DNA of 6,289 nucleotides from Candidatus Anaerobutyricum stercoripullorum. Its GTDB lineage: Bacteria; Bacillota; Clostridia; Lachnospirales; Lachnospiraceae. Location of the stretch: positions 1-6,289 of the forward strand of contig DXEQ01000180.1 of NCBI GenBank assembly GCA_019114885.1, read 5' to 3'. Below, one piece after another: positions 1 to 5,364 of the stretch. The notes below the pieces were generated by a model. That model did not search any database and was not told where the DNA came from. It was given only the letters and a program-made list of their open reading frames with translations. The position numbers and the translations under genes were made by a program. The number at the start of each line of letters is the position of its first letter. Position 1 is the stretch's first letter.

Positions 1-15
1 GAACAAAAGTTCGTA

Positions 16-61
16 AAAAATCATGGCAATTTTTTGCAGGGATTTTTCCGAAAAATCATGG
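16..61. repeat. 11-bp direct repeat with alternative AT-rich hairpins
   Basis: The 11-mer AAAAATCATGG occurs at 16-26 and again at 51-61, 35 bp apart. The heptamer GATTTTT at 41-47 lies between the copies and is complementary to AAAAATC in each of them. It can therefore form a hairpin with the left copy (16-22, 18-nt loop) or with the right copy (51-57, 3-nt loop), but not both. The element sits about 100 bp upstream of the glgC promoter. It could be a protein-binding repeat, the end of an upstream transcription unit, or chance in AT-rich DNA. No function can be assigned. Confidence 0.35.
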
Positions 62-133
62 TAAATATGACGGTCTTTTTGTTAAGAATTTATAAAAGAA
101 TGAAAAAAATTAAGCAAAAAGCTGATTTTTACC

Positions 134-162
134 TGTAAAAAATGAGAGCAATATGCTATAAT
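134..162 (+). promoter_or_regulatory. Extended -10 promoter for glgCD
   Basis: A perfect TATAAT at 157-162 is preceded by TG at 154-155, giving the extended -10 form TGCTATAAT. No good -35 hexamer lies at normal spacing; TGTAAA at 134-139 (17-bp spacer) matches TTGACA at only three positions. That fits an extended -10 promoter that does not need a strong -35. A short inverted repeat, TTTTTA at 126-131 and TAAAAA at 136-141, overlaps the -35 position and might be an operator, though it may be chance. Transcription would start near 169, leaving a leader of about 120 nt before glgC. Confidence 0.6.
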
Positions 163-182
163 GAATAAAAATAAGCGGAAGT

Positions 183-242
183 GTTTCGCTGGGATTATGA
201 TCGTATCCGGTATAGGAACTGTGCCAGCGAAACTTTGTTTTT
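183..242 (+). promoter_or_regulatory. Terminator-like hairpin in the glgC leader (attenuator or small RNA end)
   Basis: GTTTCGCTGG at 183-192 is the exact reverse complement of CCAGCGAAAC at 224-233. This gives a 10-bp perfect stem with a 31-nt loop. It is followed directly by a T-rich run interrupted by one G (234-242). The hairpin lies between the extended -10 promoter and the glgC ribosome binding site, so it could be a transcription attenuator or the 3' end of a small RNA of roughly 75 nt starting near 169. The long loop weakens it as an intrinsic terminator. I do not recognise a known riboswitch class. Confidence 0.45.
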
Positions 243-245
243 GTC

Positions 246-305
246 TTCTCCGTTTATTGGTACTAATTTCTTAAGGAGGATTAAATGAAATGGGCAAAGA
301 AATGA
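246..305 (+). promoter_or_regulatory. glgC ribosome binding site with anti-SD pairing and six-codon ORF
   Basis: The Shine-Dalgarno AAGGAGG at 273-279 serves two nearby ATGs. The ATG at 285 is 5 nt away but opens a six-codon reading frame (MKWAKK) that stops with TGA at 303-305. The ATG at 290, 10 nt away, opens glgC. The TGA overlaps the in-frame glgC ATG of Met5 (302-304) as ATGA, so Met5 is a possible coupled start. Upstream, TTCTCC at 246-251 can pair with GGAGGA at 275-280 (one G-U), which could hide the ribosome binding site. The pairing is short and unproven. Confidence 0.4.
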
Positions 306-1498
306 TTGCAATGCTTCTTGCCGGAGGACAGGGTTCCCGTCTGTATGCTCTTACGCAGAAGCTGGCAAAACCTGCAGTTCCATTCGGAGGAAAGTATCGT
401 ATTATTGACTTTCCGCTGTCGAACTGCGTGAATTCAGGAATTGATACGGTTGGTGTTCTGACACAGTATCAGCCACTGGTACTGAATGAGTACATCGGAA
501 ACGGACAGCCTTGGGATCTGGACCGTCTCTACGGCGGTGTGCATGTCCTTTCCCCTTATCAGCAGGTGTCCGGATCGGACTGGTATAAGGGTACGGCCAA
601 CGCGATCTATCAGAACATTAACTTTATTGAAAGATATGATCCGGAGTATGTCATCATCCTCTCCGGCGACCAGATCTGTAAGCAGGACTACAATGACTTC
701 CTTCAGTTCCACAAGGAGAAGGGAGCAGAGTTCAGCGTGGCTGTCATGGAAGTTCCGTGGGAAGAGGCTTCCCGTTTCGGTCTGATGGTCACCGATGACA
801 ATGACAAGATCACCGAGTTCCAGGAGAAGCCGAAGGATCCGAAGTCCAATCTGGCTTCCATGGGTATTTACATATTTAACTGGGATATCCTCAGAAAGTA
901 CCTCATCGAGGACGAGGAAGATCCGGAATCCGAGAACGATTTTGGTAACAACATCATCCCGAACCTGTTAAGAGACGGCAGAGAGATGTACGCATATCGT
1001 TTCGACGGTTACTGGAAGGATGTGGGAACCATCTCCTCCCTCTGGGAAGCAAATATGGAGATCCTCGATCCGGAACACAGTGGTATCAATCTGTTTGATG
1101 ATGACTGGAAGATCTACAGCCGGAACAGCGGTATGCCTGGACACAGGATCAAAGCGGGCGCTGTGATCGAGAACTCCATGATCACAGACGGATGCCGGGT
1201 AGCCGGTGAAGTGAAACATTCCATCCTTTTTGCGGGCGTTAAGGTAGAAGAGGGCGCAGTAGTGGAAGACGCCGTTGTCATGGGCGGAACCATTATCAAG
1301 TCCGGCGCTGTGGTTAAGCACTGTATCGTAGCGGAAAATGTTGTGATCGGTGAGAACGCGCAGGTGGGCGCGATGCCTACGGAAGAAGAGTCCGGTGTGG
1401 CAACGATCGGCGCAGGTATCTATATTGGCGACAACGCGAAGATTGGCCCGAATGCCATGATTGATGAAAATGTAAAGGATGGTGAAGAACAGTGGTAA
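290..1498 (+). CDS. glgC: Glucose-1-phosphate adenylyltransferase, catalytic subunit GlgC
   Basis: GlgC makes ADP-glucose and pyrophosphate from ATP and glucose-1-phosphate, the committed step of cytoplasmic glycogen synthesis. The 402-residue length is normal for the family. Visible landmarks are the nucleotide loop LLAGGQGSRL (9-18), KPAVPFGGKYRIIDF (27-41), WYKGTANA (98-105), GD at 126-127 with the likely catalytic Asp127, QEKP (178-181) with the probable glucose-1-phosphate lysine Lys180, and GYWKDVGT (240-247). Residues from about 285 to 390 form the C-terminal left-handed beta-helix of imperfect hexapeptides. The motif after Asp127 reads QICKQDY instead of the usual HIYKxDY, a mild departure. 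ATG 290 is chosen from the family N-terminus (MIAMLLAGG) and the strong upstream SD; Met5 at 302 is the alternative. Its last 7 nt overlap glgD. Confidence 0.96.
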   Translation: MGKEMIAMLLAGGQGSRLYALTQKLAKPAVPFGGKYRIIDFPLSNCVNSGIDTVGVLTQYQPLVLNEYIGNGQPWDLDRLYGGVHVLSPYQQVSGSDWYKGTANAIYQNINFIERYDPEYVIILSGDQICKQDYNDFLQFHKEKGAEFSVAVMEVPWEEASRFGLMVTDDNDKITEFQEKPKDPKSNLASMGIYIFNWDILRKYLIEDEEDPESENDFGNNIIPNLLRDGREMYAYRFDGYWKDVGTISSLWEANMEILDPEHSGINLFDDDWKIYSRNSGMPGHRIKAGAVIENSMITDGCRVAGEVKHSILFAGVKVEEGAVVEDAVVMGGTIIKSGAVVKHCIVAENVVIGENAQVGAMPTEEESGVATIGAGIYIGDNAKIGPNAMIDENVKDGEEQW

Positions 1499-2640
1499 GA
1501 TCCAACACAAACGCATTGGGAATTATTTTCCCGAACATTTATGACAAGCTTGTACCAGAGTTGACCAGCGAGCGTTTGATGGCTTCCATCCCGTTCGGAG
1601 GCCGTTATCGTATGATTGACTTCCTGTTATCCAGCATGGTGAACTGCGGTATTGACAATATTTCCATTCTTGTCCGTGAGAATTACTTCTCCCTGACAGA
1701 CCATCTGGGCTCCGGCCGTGAGTGGGATCTGGTTAGAAAGAACGGCGGTCTCAATATTTTCCCTCCGTTCGCACAAAAGAGCATGAACGTGTACGGCGGA
1801 CGTATCGAGGCGATCGCAGGTATCCTCGGATTCCTCCGCTCCCAGAAGGAGAAATACGTGGTAATGGCCGACACGAACATCGCCATGAACTTTGATTTCA
1901 ACGCCATGATCGACGCGCACGTTGCTTCCGGCGCTGATATCACAGTCGCTTACAAGAAAGAAGAGCTCCCGGCGGATCTCGCGACCATGAGAGATGATTC
2001 CAGCAAGGGAACCTACTATACATTTGATATGGACGATGAGGACCGGATCAACGGTATCCATATCAATTCTCAGAAATCCGGCGTGCAGAATTATGGCATG
2101 AACGTTTACGTGATGGAGAGAGAGCTTCTGATCGACACCATCAACACAGCGTTCATCGGCGGCGGTGTATACTTTGAGAGAGATATCCTTCTCCCGCATC
2201 TTGATGATATGAAGATCTGCGGTTATGAGTATACCGGATATACTTCCCGTATCCTCAGCCTGAGAGGATACTTCGATGAGAACATGAAGCTCCTTGTTGA
2301 TGAGAATCTGGACGCTCTGTTCTCCGGACACGCCATCTACACCAAGATTCGTGACGACAACCCGACCCGCTACATTGGCGACGCCAAGGCATCCAACGTG
2401 ATGATCGCTGACGGCTGCGTCATCGAGGGAGAGGTGGAGAACAGTATCCTCTTCCGAGGCGTTAAGATTGGCAAAGGAGCCAAGGTCAAGAACTGTATCC
2501 TCATGCAGGATACCGTAGTGGAAGACGGCGCTGATCTTGAGTACGTGATTACAGATAAGAAGGTACATGTGAGCGAAGGCAAGAACTTAAGCGGCACAGA
2601 CACCTTCCCTGTTTTCGTTGCCAAGAGACAGACGGTATAA
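1492..2640 (+). CDS. glgD: GlgD, non-catalytic/regulatory subunit of ADP-glucose pyrophosphorylase
   Basis: GlgD is the Firmicutes paralogue of GlgC that joins it in a GlgCD hetero-oligomer and modulates activity. The paralogy is plain: PFGGRYRMIDF (34-44) matches PFGGKYRIIDF of GlgC, and the C-terminal beta-helix starts alike (GEVENSILFRGVKIGKGA, 313-330). The nucleotide loop is gone: where GlgC has AGGQGSRL, GlgD has IIFPNIYDKL (11-20), and there is no EKP motif, so it should not be catalytic alone. The start is GTG at 1492. The same frame has a TGA at 1483-1485 and no start codon between, so the GTG is forced unless a later codon is used. The 7-nt overlap with glgC and only a modest upstream AAGGA (1475-1479) suggest translational coupling. 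No glgA follows in the window. Confidence 0.94.
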   Translation: MVRSNTNALGIIFPNIYDKLVPELTSERLMASIPFGGRYRMIDFLLSSMVNCGIDNISILVRENYFSLTDHLGSGREWDLVRKNGGLNIFPPFAQKSMNVYGGRIEAIAGILGFLRSQKEKYVVMADTNIAMNFDFNAMIDAHVASGADITVAYKKEELPADLATMRDDSSKGTYYTFDMDDEDRINGIHINSQKSGVQNYGMNVYVMERELLIDTINTAFIGGGVYFERDILLPHLDDMKICGYEYTGYTSRILSLRGYFDENMKLLVDENLDALFSGHAIYTKIRDDNPTRYIGDAKASNVMIADGCVIEGEVENSILFRGVKIGKGAKVKNCILMQDTVVEDGADLEYVITDKKVHVSEGKNLSGTDTFPVFVAKRQTV

Positions 2641-2725
2641 GGACTTCCCGGATACAGGACGCGTTTTAGCAAATGTATCACATAACATAGCTTATCGGAG
2701 TTTTAATTTATTATAAGCCTTCTTT

Positions 2726-2745
2726 CGTTTCCCCTGAGGGAAACG
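2726..2745 (+). other. Perfect 8-bp hairpin with CTGA tetraloop after glgD
   Basis: CGTTTCCC at 2726-2733 pairs perfectly with GGGAAACG at 2738-2745 across a four-base loop, CTGA. No T-run follows, so it is not a terminator alone. It ends one base before the strong terminator stem at 2747. A likely role is protecting the glgCD mRNA 3' end or helping termination. Confidence 0.5.
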
Positions 2746-2746
2746 G

Positions 2747-2797
2747 GCAGCTGCCCCGGACGAAGATTATCTTTTCATCCGGGGCGGTTGCTTTTTT
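2747..2797 (+). terminator. Rho-independent terminator of glgCD
   Basis: The arm at 2747-2760 (core GCCCCGGA) pairs with 2778-2791 (core TCCGGGGC). This gives a 14-bp stem including two G-U pairs and a 17-nt loop. Six Ts follow at once at 2792-2797. It lies 106 nt past the glgD stop and separates the glycogen unit from larB. Confidence 0.85.
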
Positions 2798-2868
2798 GTG
2801 GGAAGATTCCCGGGCAGCTTCCTCTTCTGTAAGACAAAAATGCCCTGTCAGGAAGCACATTTACAGAC

Positions 2869-2897
2869 TTTACGGGCAGGGAAAGAGAGGTTATAAT
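2869..2897 (+). promoter_or_regulatory. Sigma-70-type promoter for larBE
   Basis: TTTACG at 2869-2874 (four of six matches to TTGACA) lies 17 bp before a perfect TATAAT at 2892-2897. Transcription would start near 2904, about 35 nt before the larB ATG. A second TATAAT occurs at 2919-2924, but it has no acceptable -35 partner and would start inside the ribosome binding region, so the first is preferred. Confidence 0.65.
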
Positions 2898-2938
2898 AGA
2901 TTTACGATACATTTACTATATAATGAAAGGAAACGCGT

Positions 2939-3694
2939 ATGGAGACAAGAGAAATACTGAGCCGCGTAAAATCCGGAGAGATTTCCGTGGAGGAAGCGGA
3001 AAGATATTTTAAGAGAGAACCTTACGAGGAGCTGGGTTACGCCAAGCTGGACCTGCACCGGGAGATCCGCTCCGGTTTTCCGGAGGTCATCTACTGTCAC
3101 GGGAAGCCGGACGACTATCTGGTTTCCATCTATCAGAAAATGTACGAACACAACGGCGAAGTGTTCGGCACCCGCGCCACCAGTCATCAGTATGAGCTGG
3201 TCCGGGAGGTCGTACCCGCCGTCATCTACGATGAGATCTCCCACATCCTGAAGGCGGAGAAACCGGACAAAGAACACATCGGCTGTGTGGCAGTCTGCAC
3301 GGCGGGCACTGCTGACATCCCGGTGGCGGAGGAGGCGGCGCAGACCGCGGAATATTTCGGCACCCACGTGGAACGGATCTATGATGTGGGCGTCAGCGGA
3401 ATTCACCGACTGCTTTCCCGGGTGGACGCCATCCAGAGCGCCAACTGCGTGGTGGCGGTGGCAGGCATGGAGGGAGCCCTCGCCAGCGTCCTGGGCGGCC
3501 TCGTATCCAACCCGGTCATCGCCGTGCCGACCTCCGTGGGCTACGGCGCCAGCATGCACGGCCTGTCGGCCCTGCTCACCATGATCAATTCCTGCGCCAA
3601 CGGCATCGCCGTGGTCAACATCGACAACGGCTACGGCGCCGGATACATGGCGACCCAGATCAACCGGCTGGCGGAGAGAGCGCCGCGGGAATAG
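2939..3694 (+). CDS. larB: LarB, nickel-pincer cofactor biosynthesis carboxylase/hydrolase
   Basis: LarB carboxylates the pyridinium ring of nicotinic acid adenine dinucleotide and cleaves its phosphoanhydride. This yields the dicarboxylated mononucleotide (P2CMN), the first step to the nickel-pincer nucleotide of lactate racemase and related enzymes. The protein is 251 residues, a normal size, and is often listed as AIR-carboxylase-like. After a helical N-terminal part (1-110) comes a PurE-like domain with CTAGTADIPVAEEAA (120-134), VAVAGMEGALASVLGGL (172-188), VIAVPTSVGYGA (193-204) and SCANGIAVVNIDNGYGAG (218-235). Cys219 probably corresponds to the catalytic cysteine of the Lactobacillus plantarum enzyme (Cys221), judged from motif context. 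AAAGGA at 2926-2931 lies 7 nt before the ATG. larE follows after 54 nt. Confidence 0.93.
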   Translation: METREILSRVKSGEISVEEAERYFKREPYEELGYAKLDLHREIRSGFPEVIYCHGKPDDYLVSIYQKMYEHNGEVFGTRATSHQYELVREVVPAVIYDEISHILKAEKPDKEHIGCVAVCTAGTADIPVAEEAAQTAEYFGTHVERIYDVGVSGIHRLLSRVDAIQSANCVVAVAGMEGALASVLGGLVSNPVIAVPTSVGYGASMHGLSALLTMINSCANGIAVVNIDNGYGAGYMATQINRLAERAPRE

Positions 3695-3748
3695 ACGGCG
3701 AGGACTAATATCAATTGATTTGGAAAATACAGTTAGAAAGGATACGAT

Positions 3749-4738
3749 ATGCCGCAAAACGACAGAAGAGAACGTGGACAAAATGACCGAGTGGAAAACA
3801 TACAAAATGACATGGCACAAACAGCCTTTGCGAAGCTGGAGCGTCTGAAAACATGGTTTCGGGAGAAAGGCAGAGTCGCCATCGCCTTCTCCGGCGGCGT
3901 GGACTCCGCCCTCCTTCTGAAAGCTGCCTGCGATGCACTGGGCGAAATGACAGATTTCTCCAATACAAATAGCACCGATACGTGTCGCGTTGATGGCGCG
4001 GCTGGCATTGCAGATACCGATGTCGCCAATATCAATCCACGGGTTCTCGCCATCACGGCGGACTCCCGTGTCTTCCCGGGCAGAGAACGATCGGAATCCA
4101 TCGAATTCTGCAAAAACCTCGGCTGCCGCCAGATATTGTTTCATTTTGAGGAGATGGATGTCCCGGGATTCGCTGACAACCCGCCGGACCGCTGCTACAT
4201 TTGCAAAAAAGCACTGTTCACCCGCATGAAGGCCCTCGCCGCCGAAAACGGCATGAATGTTCTGGCGGAAGGCTCTAACATGGACGACCTGGGCGACTAC
4301 CGGCCGGGCCTTCGCGCCATCGCGGAACTCCACATCGAAAGCCCGCTGCGGGAAGCGGGCCTCACCAAGGCAGAGATACGTTTTCTCTCAAAAGAACTGG
4401 GGCTCCCCACCTGGCAGAAGCCGTCCTTCGCCTGCCTTGCCTCCCGCTTCGTATACGGCGAGACCATTACCGAGGACAAACTCGCCATGGTGGAGCAGGG
4501 GGAACAGCTCCTCTTCTCCCTGGGCTTTCACCAATTCCGGGTCCGCATCCACGGCACCCTCGCCCGCATCGAGCTGCTGCCGGAGGAGATGGACAGACTT
4601 CTTACCCCGGCGCTTCGCGCCGAGATCGCGGAGAAGTTCCGGGAGTTTGGATTCTCCTACGTGACCCTCGACCTGCAAGGGTACCGGACGGGGAGTATGA
4701 ATGAGGGGATGAAGAAGAACAAAGGGAATATAAAATAA
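3749..4738 (+). CDS. larE: LarE, ATP-dependent sulfur transferase for nickel-pincer cofactor
   Basis: LarE adenylylates the LarB product and converts its carboxylates to thiocarboxylates. It belongs to the PP-loop ATPases; the signature SGGVDS is at residues 48-53. Other marks are ITADS (102-106), CYICKK (149-154), RPGLRA (185-190), SPL (198-200) and FACLASR (227-233). Cys149, Cys152 and Cys229 fit the three-cysteine form of LarE, thought to hold a [4Fe-4S] cluster that delivers sulfur, rather than the form that sacrifices one cysteine. At 329 residues it is longer than the roughly 260-280 usual. The excess is an octapeptide-repeat N-terminus (3-26), an insert at about 66-97, and a polar C-terminal tail. 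AAAGGA at 3737-3742 lies 6 nt before ATG 3749; the alternative Met22 (3812) has no good SD. It shares the larB transcript. Confidence 0.93.
   Translation: MPQNDRRERGQNDRVENIQNDMAQTAFAKLERLKTWFREKGRVAIAFSGGVDSALLLKAACDALGEMTDFSNTNSTDTCRVDGAAGIADTDVANINPRVLAITADSRVFPGRERSESIEFCKNLGCRQILFHFEEMDVPGFADNPPDRCYICKKALFTRMKALAAENGMNVLAEGSNMDDLGDYRPGLRAIAELHIESPLREAGLTKAEIRFLSKELGLPTWQKPSFACLASRFVYGETITEDKLAMVEQGEQLLFSLGFHQFRVRIHGTLARIELLPEEMDRLLTPALRAEIAEKFREFGFSYVTLDLQGYRTGSMNEGMKKNKGNIK
3755..3826 (+). repeat. Three 24-bp tandem repeats in the 5' end of larE
   Basis: Three in-frame 24-bp units begin at 3755, 3779 and 3803. They encode octapeptides that each begin QND (residues 3-10, 11-18 and 19-26). 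All begin CAAAAYGAC, and the last two share the exact 10-mer ACAAAATGAC at 3778-3787 and 3802-3811; later parts of the units have diverged. They lie before the PP-loop domain and form a polar extension not usual in the family. They probably arose by slippage-type duplication. Confidence 0.55.
3944..4039 (+). other. In-frame insert of about 32 codons within larE
   Basis: Between the helix after the PP-loop (ending near Gly65) and the strand RVLAITADS (98-106) lies a stretch, residues about 66-97, that family members normally lack. It is rich in D, N, T, A and G. By hand count it is 46 GC of 96 bases, clearly below the surrounding larE sequence. Inside it GATACGTGTCGC (3977-3988) and GATACCGATGTCGC (4013-4026) look like a weak direct repeat 36 bp apart. 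The ends are approximate, because they rest on remembered family structure rather than an alignment. Confidence 0.45.
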
Positions 4739-4753
4739 ATGTTGTATGAAACC

Positions 4754-4792
4754 GGGCACAGGAACAGGCGAGTTCCTGTGCCCCTTTTCTTT
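4754..4792 (+). terminator. Rho-independent terminator of larBE
   Basis: GGGCACAGGAAC at 4754-4765 pairs perfectly over 12 bp with GTTCCTGTGCCC at 4772-4783, with a six-base loop. The tail CTTTTCTTT follows at 4784-4792. It begins 15 nt after the larE stop. The opposite strand has only a short T-run, so it works mainly in the + direction. Confidence 0.9.
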
Positions 4793-4917
4793 AGAAAAAA
4801 TCTCTAAGAAAACAAATACCGGGGTGAAAAACCGATGCTGGAAGATTATTCTTTGGAGGTATATTGGAAGGATGTACTGATGAGGTGAGAGAAGATGTAA
4901 AAAAATGTAAATAATGG

Positions 4918-4947
4918 TTGATTTATTGTCAGAGAATAAGATATAAT
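4918..4947 (+). promoter_or_regulatory. Promoter before the AEG-repeat protein gene
   Basis: TTGATT at 4918-4923 (four of six matches to TTGACA) and a perfect TATAAT at 4942-4947 are separated by 18 bp. Transcription would start near 4954. No terminator is visible between 5270 and 5365, so this promoter may also serve the exported-protein gene downstream. Confidence 0.55.
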
Positions 4948-4976
4948 GTCAACAGGGGATAGGTGCTGATGATTTT

Positions 4977-5270
4977 ATGGAGAAGTTCCCGCATGTATCA
5001 CAGCAGAAGCGATATCTGAAAGAAGATCAGGAAGGAGTGAGGACGATGACGGGAGTGATGGAGAGGTTACTCAGCGAAGAACGCGCCGAGGGTCGTGCTG
5101 AGGGCCGTGCAGAAGGACATGCCGAGGGTCAGAGAGAAGGACATAGAGCTGGCAAAACGGATACAATAGTCGGGTTAGTTCGGGAAGGAATCCTTACGAT
5201 CGCGGATGCGGCGGTGAGGTTATCTCTGTCGGAGGAAGAGATTATGGAATTGCTGGACAACCGGATGTGA
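4977..5270 (+). CDS. Small AEG-repeat protein resembling the C-terminal tail of Rpn/PD-(D/E)XK nuclease proteins
   Basis: The function is unknown. The 97-residue product has a charged N-terminal part (1-35), six RAEG-like tetrapeptides (36-59) and a short helical segment, TIVGLVREGILTIADAAVRLSLSEEEIMELL (63-93), resembling a helix-turn-helix-like tail. This order is typical of the C-terminus of the Rpn family (recombination-promoting nuclease / putative transposase), whose full members have an N-terminal nuclease domain. No such domain is encoded here; the same frame has a TAA at 4944-4946. It may be a decayed relic or a standalone tail that still has a promoter. The start is uncertain: ATG 4977 has only weak SD candidates, whereas AAGGAG at 5032-5037 lies 8 nt before ATG 5046 (Met24) and would give a 74-residue protein. 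Confidence 0.6.
   Translation: MEKFPHVSQQKRYLKEDQEGVRTMTGVMERLLSEERAEGRAEGRAEGHAEGQREGHRAGKTDTIVGLVREGILTIADAAVRLSLSEEEIMELLDNRM
5082..5153 (+). repeat. Six 12-bp repeats encoding RAEG-like tetrapeptides
   Basis: Six consecutive 12-bp units encode RAEG, RAEG, RAEG, HAEG, QREG and HRAG (residues 36-59 of the small protein). The first three peptides are identical while their codons differ, so selection on the peptide or old divergence is likelier than very recent slippage. Such repeats in this position are common in Rpn-family tails. Confidence 0.8.
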
Positions 5271-5364
5271 GACTACAGAAGATTAGAATACTTCTTGTAA
5301 TAAAATATAGTCAGAATGAACTTAACCTGGAGGGAAATGAACTTCGGGAAAATGGGAGGATCGT

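Noticed and set aside
1627..2568. A 313-codon minus-strand frame opposite glgD (and a similar one at 968-1516 opposite glgC)
   Set aside because: No recognisable domain is seen and the + strand genes are certain; these are mirror frames of coding DNA.
2690..2718. GCTTAT/ATAAGC inverted repeat after glgD as a first terminator
   Set aside because: The stem is only 6 bp, weak, with a 17-nt loop and no continuous T-run; the strong terminator follows at 2747.
2919..2924. A second TATAAT just before larB
   Set aside because: It has no usable -35 and would start transcription within the ribosome binding region; the TATAAT at 2892-2897 with TTTACG at 17 bp is better.
3710..3719. Palindrome ATCAATTGAT between larB and larE
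   Set aside because: A single 10-bp AT-rich palindrome without a partner or promoter is expected by chance.
2891..4333. A 480-codon open frame on the minus strand across larB and the front of larE
   Set aside because: It lies wholly opposite two well-supported genes, its translation looks like no protein family, and GC-rich codon use on the + strand easily leaves long open antisense frames.
4835..4888. A 17-codon ORF (begins MLEDYSLEVYW) in the gap after larE
   Set aside because: It is very short, with no strong SD and no clear promoter. It could be a fragment of a lost gene, but nothing shows it. The rest of 4793-4917 holds nothing I can support.
5082..5153. The repeated 12-bp units as a possible CRISPR or minisatellite
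   Set aside because: There are no spacers, the units encode a regular RAEG peptide in frame, and codon choice varies between units; it is a coding repeat.
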